Shown here piece by piece: positions 10,304-19,440 of a DNA stretch of 64,000 nt. The translations under genes were made by a program, and so were the position numbers. Within the stretch, counting starts at the first letter, position 1; every line of letters begins with the position of its first letter. The DNA comes from Dryomyza anilis (lineage: Eukaryota; Arthropoda; Insecta; Diptera; Dryomyzidae): NCBI GenBank assembly GCA_951804985.1, contig OX638131.1, positions 62,133,500 to 62,197,499 on the forward strand, in the 5' to 3' direction. The notes beneath the pieces were generated by a model, which made no database searches, was not told the origin of the DNA, and saw only the letters and a list, made by a program, of their open reading frames with translations.

Positions 10304-10920
10304 TATTAGTTATAAGATGACCGAGATATACGACCTCAGTCTTTAAGAAACTGCATTTATTCGCATTTAGTTTTAAATTAAATTTTCTCAATCTATGAAA
10401 TACTTTTGTTAAATTATCATTGTGATGTTTCAAACTACATCCAAAAACAATGATATCATCGACGTATAAAAAAGCTTCTGCATCTAGACCATTTAATGCG
10501 ATCGTCAGCATTCTTTGAAAACTATTAGAAGATATTTTCAAACCAAAAGGTAATCTTTTAAATTGAAAATGACCATTTCCAGTGGAAAAAGATGTCAGAG
10601 GTCGCGATTTCTCATCTAAATTTATCTGGTGGAATGAAATAGTCATGTCCAATGTTGAAAAGTATTTTGCTCTTCCTAACTTGTCGAGCACATCTTCTAT
10701 TCTTGTTTAAGGAAATTTATCGTTAACGATTTTATCGTTTAACTTTCGAAAATCTACGACTAAACGCCATTTCTATTCATCAGTAGTTGATTTCTTGGGT
10801 ACTACGAGCAATGGTGAGTTGTAGGGACATACCGAATGCTCAATAATGTCGTCGACTAATAATTGATTGACTTGCTCAATTTATCTCTTTCATTTGCGTT
10901 TGCGGTAGTCTATAATTTTT
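10263..10920 (-). pseudogene. Reverse transcriptase of the Gypsy element, broken
   Basis: The largest open part, 10263-10691, holds the palm core: FSTLDM, SRPLTSF, the LPFGLKIS motif, the catalytic YVDD at 10455-10466 and the YLGHLI motif. Upstream, across stops, 10691-10850 still shows VVPKKS and WRLVVDFRKLN, the N-terminal RT motifs. The enzyme copies element RNA into DNA inside the virus-like particle. After GIKTDPE the frame passes within about 20 bp into integrase, so the RNase H domain that normally follows is gone. In-frame stops and the deletion make it inactive. Confidence 0.88.
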
Positions 10921-11244
10921 TATATAAACGGGTGTTAAATCTGTTGTTTGTATTTGTTGTGTGTAAAAATTATTTACACTAAGTTTCTTTCCAGAGAGAT
11001 GAAAAATATACTGATATTCTTTATAAATATAAATTAATGAATTTTTTGCAACTGGATCGCTACTAACTATGTCTTAATTCTCAAATAGAGTATGTAGCCT
11101 GTTCTCATTTTTCGTATTTATTTCATTGTAAGAAAAAATATTGTAATTTTTTAAAGGTTGTACTTTACAATGGAGACTTTTTAAAATTAAATCAGTATCA
11201 GTGGTATTTAATACTTTTACATGTGCTACTCCTTTTGATGGTAT

Positions 11245-11630
11245 TCAGCTGTTTCCTAAAAATATGCCTTTCGATATTTCTTCACTTAATACTATACCGT
11301 CTTCATTTGTATTAATATTAAGAGGCACAATTGATTCTGACCTTGCTGGTATAATAATATTTGTTGTATATAATTGTTTTGAAATCATTGGTAAAATAAA
11401 CTCTTGGTTATTTATATTGAACGCAATTGTAAATGTCTCATAATCTATTCGACACATTAACTTTGCTAAAATATTGCGCCCTAAAATTCCATCAGTTGTG
11501 ATTGGAAAATCATTATCAACTATATGAAAAATATGTTGAATACTTTCTGTAATAATTGGCAAATTCAAATTTTCTGTACCTAAACATTCTATAGCTTCTC
11601 TCGTTATTCCAGTTAATTTGGACACCTCTC

Positions 11631-11724
<94 letters not shown>

Positions 11725-11797
11725 AACTTTTTATTTTACACACAGCGACATTCGCTCCTGTGTCTATTAAAAATTTTAACTCTTCAATATTTAACAT
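11245..11797 (-). pseudogene. Aspartic protease region, split by a TA microsatellite
   Basis: The block 11722-11797 encodes FLIDTGANVAVCK. Its DTG at 11756-11764 is the active-site triad of retroviral-type aspartic proteases, which cut the element polyprotein. A TA tract at 11634-11720 follows. Beyond it, the 11245-11625 frame carries GILGRNILAK, the second conserved protease motif (hydrophobic-hydrophobic-G-R), then a linker toward RT. The tract adds an Ile-Tyr run and shifts frame, so no functional enzyme can be read. Confidence 0.8.
11634..11720. repeat. (TA)n microsatellite, about 43 units
   Basis: The dinucleotide repeat is uninterrupted for 87 bp and lies inside the protease region between the DTG and GRN motifs. 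Its purity suggests recent expansion after the element died. Confidence 0.97.
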
Positions 11798-11843
11798 TTT
11801 AATATTATATAATTGTTTAAATTCTCCGATATTTTAAATATTC

Positions 11844-12960
11844 TTAATTTTGGTGGTGGCCTCTCTGGGCAACGTCTTCTGCTATCCGGCCTTCGAAGTT
11901 TCCCTGGTCGTTAGTGTAAAAATATGACCTATATGTATTATTTTTACCTCTGTTGAAATTGTTGTTACTATTTTGATTCGCATTACTGCGTCCCCTATTA
12001 GGATTATTATTAAATCCGACGATTCTATATGAAATACTGTTGTTGTTTCTATAATTATTATTTATGGAGTTGCTATTGTTATTATAGTTGTTTTTATAAT
12101 TGTTATTGTTATTCTGATACCTGAAATTATTTTTATTCATTTGCCTACTATCAAATCCATTAAATGAACCTCTACCTGCTCTGAAATTTACATTATTAAA
12201 TCTATCTCCTCTGTTTCGTATTTGAAAAATATTTTTATTTTCTAAACCCAAACTTCTTTCAGCTGTCATGCATCTTTCGACCGCTTCTTTAAATGTGTTC
12301 GGTACATTTGCAAGCAAAAGCTGTTGGAATTCCATATTTACTCCTTTCATAAAAACTCCTTTCATTTGAAAAATATTTTTATTTTCTAAACCCAAACTTC
12401 TTTCAGCTGTCATGCATCTTTCGACCGCTTCTTTAAATGTGTTCGGTACATTTGCAAGCAAAAGCTGTTGGAATTCCATATTTACTCCTTACATAAAAAC
12501 ATTTAAAGCCATACTATCGCTAACTTTATTCACTGCTTCTTTTACTTCTTGTGTAGGGCTCGATAACGTTTTTAATTAAAATGCGCTAAATTGTTCTGTA
12601 AGCTCTACAATTTTCTCTCTAAAATCTGAAATATTTTTATAGGTTTGTTTTATTGTACCTAATTCTGTTAAAACTGGTTGCAAAGTTTTTGGATTTGGAT
12701 ATGTGTCTTCCAACAATTTTTTAAAATCTGAAAATGTTGCAGGTCTATTAAAATGACTTAGAATGACGTACTTGAGCAGTTAGTTTAAAATTGTAGACGA
12801 ACTTAATGAATAATGGTCTATCATCATCAACCAATAAATCATGCAATAGGACGGTCGTGTCGCCTAGACCTCCTCCATTTTTACTCGTTCGTCGTATATT
12901 TAAATTATTTGTGTTAAAATTCGTGCAATGTCCAGTGTCGTTTTTTAATAGCTACAAAAT
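11844..12960 (-). pseudogene. Gag, middle and C-terminal part, broken
   Basis: The open part 11844-12479 begins with a helical capsid segment (EFQQLLLANVPNTFKEAVE) present twice, then an Asn/Arg/Gly-rich nucleocapsid-like tail such as NNNNNYKNNYNNNS. There is no CCHC zinc knuckle, and RNA binding would rest on the basic Asn/Arg-rich tail. Upstream to about 12960, two further frames continue capsid-like sequence (for example FSDFKKLLEDTYPNPK), interrupted by stops and at least one frameshift. The N-terminus lies on the other side of the LINE at 15990-16167. Gag would form the particle shell; this copy cannot. Confidence 0.75.
12192..12479 (-). repeat. 144-bp in-frame duplication inside gag
   Basis: Two copies, 12336-12479 and 12192-12335, are nearly identical over most of their length and repeat 48 codons in frame. 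The initiating Met of the second copy is at 12333-12335. The near identity of the copies in an otherwise decayed gag indicates a late tandem duplication. Confidence 0.85.
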
Positions 12961-13339
12961 AAAATAATGTCTAAAAATGAAGAAAATTAATATCAATAAA
13001 TCAACGCAAACAATAAACCAAATAAATTAAAAATAACATTAAACCCACAAACACAACAACAATAAACCAAACCAGTTTCGTCTGCTGCTGAGTTGCTGCA
13101 CTCGCTGCATTGTTTTTTTATTTGCAATTGCCAACGCAAGGGGCTCTTCTATGCCCTCTGCCGCAATTGTGTTTTGTTTTTCGTTATTCTTCCCTTACCC
13201 ATCCTACTCCCGCTTTTGTCGTGTATGGTTGATGCTGCACTGAGTGCGTAAGCTACTCTGTGGTTAAGGCATAACACTCGCCACTGCTTTGCTTGCGCTC
13301 TCATTTGTTTGTGTCAACTGCTGCACGTAAGTAGTATGT

Positions 13340-14150
13340 TTGATTGTTTTGAACTTGCCCAGTAGGAAAATGTCGCAAAAATTCCGCATAGATTTTTGCA
13401 ACATTCGTGGGCTGAGGGCGAATTTTTTCTCTGTTTATGCGTATATGTCCATCCATAGGCCTCAAATAATGGCACTAGGTGAGACTCAGGTTCATGAGGG
13501 TACAGATCCACTGGATTTTCATGTGCCTGGTTATCACTTATTGCCATTATTCTCTGCCCATAGGGGCCTTGCTCTATTTATTCGGGGTGACGTTGCGTAT
13601 CAACTGCAGCAACAACATAGTGTGTCGGATAGCGAATTTAATACTATTTGGGTTAAATTCAAAATCCAAACACACATCCTGCACTTGTGCTTTCTTTATA
13701 GGAGTCCGAATCTAGGTAGGTTTTCCACCTGTAATAAGCTGTAAGGCATATGCCATATCTGATTCGATCTCAAATATATTGGAGCAATTTCCTGGCAGTG
13801 AAATTGTTGTTGCAGGCGATTTTAATGTGCACAACGCTACTTGGTTGAGCCACTCGGGTCTATCAACACAGGAGGGTTGTTATGTTGAACTTTTTGCCGA
13901 GTGTAACCAACTCACTCAAATGGTGAAGGAGCCGACGTATATTCCTCGCGTCGGCGGGCAAAGCCCAAAAGTCCTAGACCTTTTCTGACTTCACATCGTG
14001 AAAAATATGATGTAAAAGTCCTTGCTCCTCTTAGTAACTCCGACCACTGTACTGTTTCCGCTGAGTTTTCTTATTCTAGTTTACGCGCCTCTTCGATTAA
14101 AGCCCCGAAGAGGACTGTATGCTTTACGAAAAAGCAAATTGGGTTGCGTT
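13340..14150 (+). pseudogene. LINE ORF2 endonuclease domain, broken
   Basis: This is an apurinic/apyrimidinic-type endonuclease, which nicks the target site for insertion. A likely ORF2 start is the Met at 13370 (MSQKFRIDFCNIRG). Visible motifs in order are NIRG, ALGETQVH with the catalytic Glu, LALFIRGDV, FLYRSPN, VAGDFNVHN near 13815 and SDHCTVS near 14038. The frame breaks near 13740 and again near 13988, moving between frames each time, so the domain cannot be read through. Confidence 0.85.
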
Positions 14151-14152
14151 AA

Positions 14153-15960
14153 ATGATTTTTTTTCGCAACTTTAATTGGAAATTGTGTTTCGCAGACAGA
14201 GACATAAATGCCGCGGCTTTAATGGTACAAAATATTATTTTATTAGGTATGCGGTCCTTCATACCTTCTAAAAAAATTAGCATTAAACCCAAAGACCACT
14301 CATGGTTTAATGAGACTTGCAGGATTGCAGTCAGGTCGAAAGAGGAAGCCTTTCAGAATTGGCGGTCTAACAAGAATGCTGACTCAGAAAGACTTCGTAT
14401 ACAGGCTAGGAATCGCTGTAATGCCGTGATCTCGCGCGAAAAGTTTCTTTACGAGCAAAACGCGGTCAAAAAGGTCCTACTCTACCATAGAGGTAGTAAA
14501 AATGTCTGGTCATTCGTAAAAAGAGTGAAGAATCAGACGACATTGTCTACTCCAACTCTTATTATGAATGGCCAGACCTTCACTGACCCGGTTGATAAAG
14601 CTAATCTCATGGCAGAATTATTTGCTAATAATTCAACGCTCCCAGATTCCTATTAACAACTGCCCGATGTCGATTTTGTTTCTTCTGCAATGCCGGAGAT
14701 ACATTTTCGAACTCGGGCAGTTAAAAAGGTTTTTGCAAATCTCAATATTAACAAACTCTGGGCCAGATCTGCCCATGTGTTGACGAAGTGCGCGTCAACG
14801 CTGGCTTGTCCGTTGCTTAACCTTTTCAACATCTCCTACACGACAGGAGTTTTTCCGTCTTGTTGGAAGGTTGCCAATGTCCAGCCAGTTCCAAAAAAGG
14901 GCGAGGCTACGAACCCTGACAATTACCGACCCATTGCAATATGCTCTGCACTCTCCAAGGTAATGCAGAGCGTAATTAACTTCCACCTTGTAAACTATCT
15001 TGAGCACAACGAATTGCTCAGCGGTCCTCTCCTAAAAGTGGAATAATTGTGTTCACCTTTTCGGGGAGAGTAAGGCTGTTGCTCTTGATATTTCCAAGGC
15101 TTTTGATCGAGTGTGGCATAAAGCCCTCGTTTCAAAACTAATTGCATTTGGTGTCGGTGTACCATTTACTCGATGGATATCGAGTTTTCTCCAGGGTCGT
15201 TCAATACGAGTAGCGATGGATGGTGTTCTTTCAGAACAAAATTCCATCAATTCTGGAGTTCCGCAGGGTTCCGTCCTAACCCCGTGCCTATTTCTGGTAT
15301 TTATCAATGACCTTCTGTCATTGACCCAGAACCCAAGTCATTCCTTTGCAGATGACTGTAACATTTGTCATTCATACTCGTTCAACAAGCGCCCAAACTC
15401 TTTGGAGATTGAGAGTAAAAGACGCACTATGAATGACACACTCAATAATGACCTTAAATCAATCTCCGAGTGGGGTGTTGCAAATAGAGTTGATTTTAAT
15501 GCAAGCAAGACCCAATGTTGTCTGTTATCTCACAAAAGAATGGATTCACCCCTTCCTCCCCTCAATATGGGTGCAGTGGATATTGCACAGTCAGCTGCTC
15601 TTGACGTTCTGGGCGTATCAATTCAATGTGATCTCCGTTGGAATGACCACATATTTAATGTGTCGAAAGAAGCGGCCAAGTGCCTCGGTATTTTAAAACG
15701 GTGTAAAACTTACTTCACTCTTGCTGATTTACGCACTGTCTACAATTCCTATATACGACCTAAAATGGAATTCAATTAGCACATTTGGGCAGGGCCTCAA
15801 AATCCTCCTTGGAGTTCCTGGACCGAATCCAACAACGTGCAATATATTTAATAGGAGATGAAAATATTTCATCGTCTATTGGTTCTCTTGAGCACCGAAG
15901 GGCCGTTGGGTGAGTAAGCCTGTTTGATAGGTATTACAACGGCAAGTGTTCGAGGGAAAT
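14153..15960 (+). pseudogene. LINE ORF2 reverse transcriptase domain, broken
   Basis: Pieces lie at 14153-14656 (linker with KDHSWFNETCR), 14690-15046 (KVANVQPVPKKG and NYRPIAICS, the N-terminal RT motifs) and 15111-15779. The last follows ALDISKAFDRVW with the motif-A Asp, then shows SGVPQGSVLTP and SFADDC with the catalytic FADD at 15345-15356, and ends IRPKMEF at a stop. Homology continues across that stop as an RAIYLIGDENI-like segment to about 15960. Around 15035-15060 the region that normally carries a QYGFR-type motif is missing, about 30-40 residues. The enzyme would copy LINE RNA at the target nick; this copy is dead. Confidence 0.88.
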
Positions 15961-15989
15961 ACATGGCCTGATTCCACCAGGTCGTGTGT

Positions 15990-16167
15990 GGATGATATAA
16001 TCTTTATCATCAGTTTTCCCACTGATCTTATTTAAATTTTTCTCTGAAATTTTTAATCATTCTAATTTTTTCTGTATGTATTCATTTCTATAAACTCCAT
16101 CGTTGCTTTTTTTAAAATTACTCTCGAGTTTCTTTAACTCTAACAAATATTCTCTTATGAATTCCAT
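15990..16167 (-). pseudogene. Gag N-terminal fragment of the Gypsy element
   Basis: The leftward frame opens at ATG 16165-16167 with MEFIREYLLELKKLESNF, runs 36 codons to TGA at 16057-16059, then continues in the same frame to the LINE junction. The charged helical composition fits a Gypsy gag N-terminus. Its position, after the leader and before the displaced capsid block, supports the call. It is separated from the rest of gag by the LINE. Confidence 0.65.
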
Positions 16168-17151
16168 TGATTTTATATTTTGATATTAATTAAATATTAT
16201 AATTTGATTTTATATAATGCAGAGCTTAAAATTTAAAAGAGATCTATGTACATATTTAATTTTTGTTTTCATATTGTAGTTATTAGTTTTTGTGTATAAT
16301 TATATATACATATATATTTTTTTATTATTTTTATTGTTTTTATTTTATTTTTTTTCGCTCTCGCTGAACCACACCATTATGTATTCGTCAAATGTGGGAC
16401 AAGTTTGCGATTCTAAATAATAACCATCGAAACAATTTAATGATAATTTGTTATGAGTTCATTCTCTTTCATTTCATAATTGCATATGCTGCAAATTAAA
16501 TTTAGTGGTCTTGAATTGTCCATGTTTTTTATTTATATTATTTTTTTTATATATTTTTTTTTTGTTTTTTTTTTGAAAATATTTTTTTTTTGAAAATGTA
16601 TTTTATATTTTATTTTATGTTTTATTTTAACTATTTCATTTGCATATTCCTTTTGTTTTCATTGTGTTTTTTTGAAAAAATGACTTTTTATTTATTTATT
16701 TTTGTGTGCACCCTGTGCTTTTCAATTCGCCGCGTTTCGCTATATGATAGTTTTGACGTTTGATGTCTAAGCCTTGCATGTAACTTTATGTTATTATTTT
16801 GCTTTTCTGCTGCGTGTGTTTAGTTTAGTTTTTCGTTTAAAAAAAATTTAATTTGTGTAATTATTCATTGTGTATTGAATATACAAATATAATTTATAAA
16901 TATATGTGAAAATAAATGTGTTTTTATTTATTCAGCTTATTAGGTTTTTTTATGTTTATTTATTTGTTTTGTTGCTGAGTTGATTCTGCTTGTTTTTCGT
17001 CTTTTTTGTTTTGGTGCTGTATTTGCGTGATCAGCTGCGTTGTTGTTCAGAAATTGGTGCAGCGGTGTAGCGCGGGACGGTGATTGCTGGTGCGCCTGGC
17101 ACGTACTCCTCAATCATTGCCTCAATGGGCCTAAAATTTGTTGCCAAATTT
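16168..17151 (-). other. Untranslated leader of the Gypsy element
   Basis: This roughly 1-kb stretch lies between the primer binding site and the gag ATG. On the plus strand it is T-rich, with long T runs at about 16310-16680, so the RNA of the element would be A-rich. No reading frame is supported. Packaging signals are expected here but cannot be recognised by eye. Confidence 0.6.
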
Positions 17152-17164
17152 GGCAGGATCGCCA
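17152..17164 (-). promoter_or_regulatory. Primer binding site
   Basis: On the minus strand the LTR ends ...TTACA and is followed immediately by TGGCGATCCTGCC, which begins with TGG, as expected for pairing with the CCA end of a tRNA. Which tRNA is used was not determined. Confidence 0.7.
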
Positions 17165-17513
17165 TGTAATGATGGATCTTTGGGGCGGACGTTAAATAAA
17201 TAATTTAATTGTTTAGGTCCTGCCTGATTTAATTGCCGGCGCTTATAAACGCCACTGGCCTAAGGATTGGGATGCCGGCACTAAAAAGCGCCAAGGCAAG
17301 CATAATGTATTTAGCCGATGATTTGGCTTAAACAAAAGAAGATGCCGATTAGTTGGCTGTTCAGTGATGATTGGTTTTATTATTATAAAAACTGTCTATT
17401 TATACTTAATCCTAGTTTGAAATTTATCATTTTGACATAGATTTGACATAACTCTTTTGACAATTAAAAACATAGAATAAAATATAGAATAAAATATAGT
17501 GATGTACCTTACA
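17165..17513 (-). mobile_element. 5' LTR of the Gypsy element
   Basis: The LTR is 349 bp. On the minus strand it begins TGTAAGGTACATCAC and ends CATTACA. A TATA box (agtataaatagacag, minus strand) lies near 17395-17405. Downstream are GC-rich words such as gccggc. The outer edge abuts the atat target duplication at 17514-17517 and the inner edge abuts the primer binding site. Confidence 0.88.
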
Positions 17514-17719
17514 ATATATTCAATTGTATCTCATTGTAGATGAGTGAGAAAGAGATAAAAATTCACACGCACACAAAAGTTTCGGTCATTTATATCCCGA
17601 CGCTCTTAATAACGTTATAGAAACTTTTACTGAAACTTTCAGTTTTGCTACTAGTAATATTTCTGCTCACATGATCGGTTGTGTTCTTGCTGGGATCTTT
17701 TTTCATCATTGATGAAAAT
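17514..17719. other. Short unique spacer between two transposons
   Basis: The LTR-element target duplication (atat, 17514-17517) is at the left and the hAT target duplication (atgaaaat, 17712-17719) at the right. An imperfect repeat of 'gaaacttt' occurs near 17575-17640. A leftward 84-codon frame beginning at 17905 runs into it from the hAT end and is not credible. Confidence 0.5.
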
Positions 17720-18410
17720 CAGTGATGCATTTAGCGGGTATATAGGGTAGATTTTTACCCTATGGAAACCTCCAAACCCGCAATTACCCACACATTTAAA
17801 ATTACCCACTTTTTTACCCAATTGAGATGTAATACCCACTGTTATTTTTTTACCTTTTAAAAAAATGTAAGCAATAATGTTTTCGCATAACTTAATTTCA
17901 GTCATCTAACTCAAATGAAATTATTTTAAAGTTATTTTTTAAATGAAGTAAATACTAAATATGTGTATTTTAAGAGTGAAGAAACAAAAGTTCATGAAAT
18001 TTTAAAGAAATCAAAATATTTATTAAATTTTGTTTTTAAAAACTTTTTCGAACCTAAAATGACAATGTTTGCCATTTAAAAACATATACTGAAGAGTCTG
18101 TCATAGATAATAAAATTGATTGATATAGCAATTTCATTTAAAATATTATTGATACATTTTTGTAAAAAAATTAGGGACAAAGTTAATTTTAACAAAAATT
18201 TTTTTTATGTGTAATTGAGAACATGGAACCAACTCTTGCAGTTTCCGGAATGATACCCTCTATGATTTAGAAAGAACCAACTTAGAATGGCGATCGCTTC
18301 CGTTTGTTCCTGAATTAAATAATATCAAACATTTGTCTTTAATGATTTTTGGATAATTTAAGTGATAGATTCTAATAGCAATATTTCATATCCGAATCGT
18401 ATTGCTGGAT

Positions 18411-18600
18411 TGTGTACAAAATAAAAACGCACTTATATTTGGTTTTAACTAGTATTATTTCAACTAGTATTAATTAACTTTATTAATTTAAATAACAACT
18501 TAAAGAATAATCACTTATATCAACTGCTGAATTACTACAATTTATCTTTACAATGTTCACTCACGAGACGCACTAGTTCACTATTAAATCACAACTGAAG
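18411..18600 (-). promoter_or_regulatory. Leader-like segment downstream of the heat-shock-type promoter
   Basis: On the minus strand an initiator TCAGTT at 18593-18598 is followed by an A-rich leader containing agtgaactagtgcgtctcg and gtgagtgaacattg, in the style of fly hsp70 leaders. It contains aataaa at about 18477-18483 and then AT-rich DNA with no long open frame. It may be a captured hsp leader or part of a solo LTR with ends near 18411 (TGTGTACA) and 18815 (TAACA). No flanking duplication supports the LTR reading. Confidence 0.4.
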
Positions 18601-18623
18601 TACAGTGCCTCAGATGTGCGGCC

Positions 18624-18630
18624 TTATATA
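18624..18630 (-). promoter_or_regulatory. TATA box, leftward
   Basis: The minus strand reads TATATAAGGC. It is 34 bp upstream of the A of the TCAGTT initiator (18596) and about 13 bp downstream of the phased HSE array, an arrangement typical of fly heat-shock promoters. Confidence 0.6.
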
Positions 18631-18642
18631 CTGCATGCATCA

Positions 18643-18697
18643 GTTCGACACGTTTCGACAAGCTTCGACTTGTTTCGAGAACCTTCTACTCGTTTCG
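18643..18697 (-). promoter_or_regulatory. Heat-shock element array
   Basis: Eleven consecutive pentamers are in phase. On the plus strand TTC occurs at 18644, 18654, 18664, 18674, 18684 and 18694, every 10 bp, with GAA at 18679. The block tttcgagaaccttct (18673-18687) is a perfect nTTCnnGAAnnTTCn heat-shock-factor site, and the remaining pentamers are half-matches in the same phase. A CCAAT box (minus strand gccaatagc) lies near 18711-18719. Confidence 0.75.
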
Positions 18698-18844
18698 TGA
18701 ATGACGCATGCTATTGGCATCTCATTCGCACTCATGTGTTTTAATGCGCTGATCTTCCATCTTTTCCTCGCACACTGCCTCAGTACGCTGAATTATCGTC
18801 CGTCTCTTTCTAACACATGCTTAGTGCGCTGAATTGTCTTGCGT

Positions 18845-18846
<2 letters not shown>

Positions 18847-18893
<47 letters not shown>
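18847..18893. repeat. (AT)n microsatellite
   Basis: This is a 47-bp pure AT dinucleotide tract inside the hAT element, upstream of the heat-shock-type promoter. Confidence 0.95.
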
Positions 18894-18894
<1 letters not shown>

Positions 18895-19281
18895 GTTAAT
18901 TTCAAATATACATATTTATTTGAAAACGTCCAAATTGCATATTTTTTGAAAGCAAACTACCACTCTAGAAAACTTGTTCAATACATTTTATTCACTTGTT
19001 TCCGAAAAGCAATAATATGGCACAAATTTGATTAAAATCGTGGATGAAAAAGTGGATGCCATATTGAGTAACACATGACAGCAGTTTTTGTATTTTAAAA
19101 ATGCAATAACTTTTAAAAATTGCAATTTCCCACATTACTCAATTTCCATTACATTTAAAACCGATTTCAAATGTTTTACCCGAATTACACAATTAAAAGA
19201 AAAAAAATTACCCACTCTTACCCAATTTAATTATTTTTTTTACCCAAATTAATTTTTGCAAAATGCATCACTGATGAAAAT

Positions 19282-19440
19282 AAATATATCTCCTCAATGA
19301 TCGAAATAATTCTCATATTCAAAAGTACTCATCATTTGAAGATGAAAAATAAATGATGAGAAAAGATGAAAAAAATGATGAGAAAAATGATGAGGATAAA
19401 TGGACACATACGATTGCAGCTAAATGATATGTAAGCAATG
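19282..19440. repeat. GATGA-rich low-complexity stretch
   Basis: Words gatgaaaa, aatgatgag and atgatgagg recur irregularly at about 19335-19395. The stretch leads from the hAT element into the ~100-bp repeat and holds no supported gene. Confidence 0.6.

Larger units (their letters stand above)
12980..15990 (+). mobile_element. Degenerate non-LTR retrotransposon (jockey/CR1-like LINE)
   Basis: A rightward LINE lies within the leftward Gypsy gag, so it arrived later. Endonuclease and reverse transcriptase are recognisable, but each is split by stops and frameshifts. Edges are approximate: no poly-A tail and no target duplication are evident. The homology stops at the LEHRRAVG-IPPGRVW region, short of the usual C-terminus of such ORF2 proteins, so the 3' end is probably deleted. 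The 13000-13340 leader is GC-richer than its surroundings with CTGCTG-type repeats and may be its 5' UTR or ORF1 remnant; no ORF1 is readable. Confidence 0.85.
9454..17513 (-). mobile_element. Degenerate Ty3/Gypsy LTR retrotransposon, leftward
   Basis: Both outer edges are flanked by the same 4 bp, atat (9450-9453 and 17514-17517). The element begins TGTAA and ends TTACA on the plus strand, as LTRs do. From right to left it shows 5' LTR, primer binding site, leader, gag, protease, reverse transcriptase, integrase and a remnant 3' LTR, which is the Gypsy order with integrase last. Every coding block carries frameshifts or stops. RNase H is missing, most of the 3' LTR and the end of pol are deleted, and a LINE lies inside gag. 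No envelope frame is seen. The RT sequence resembles insect Gypsy lineages of the mdg1/mdg3 kind, but I cannot place it firmly. Confidence 0.9.
17720..19273. mobile_element. Non-autonomous hAT element
   Basis: The terminal inverted repeat CAGTGATGCATTT is present at both ends (17720-17732 and inverse at 19261-19273). The flanks carry an exact 8-bp duplication ATGAAAAT (17712-17719 and 19274-19281). CAGTG ends and an 8-bp duplication are the hallmark of hAT transposons. Subterminal regions repeat 'ttaccca' words, a usual hAT transposase-binding pattern. The 1554 bp encode no transposase. The interior contains a heat-shock-type promoter segment and a TA tract. Confidence 0.9.

Noticed and set aside
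13314..13547. Leftward 77-codon frame opposite the LINE endonuclease
   Set aside because: It is antisense to recognisable endonuclease coding sequence and has no homology of its own.
9454..17513. Envelope gene of an endogenous errantivirus-type element
   Set aside because: No frame with signal peptide, furin-type site or membrane anchor follows integrase. The integrase tail runs straight into the LTR remnant.
18643..18697. Reading the phased TTC/GAA pentamers as a simple microsatellite
   Set aside because: The pentamers differ in their other positions and only the HSF-contact bases keep phase, next to a TATA box and initiator. A regulatory array fits better.
18411..18815. Firm call of a solo LTR
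   Set aside because: Ends TGT...ACA can be drawn, but no matching target duplication flanks them and the HSE/TATA/leader order fits a heat-shock promoter. It is kept only as an alternative.
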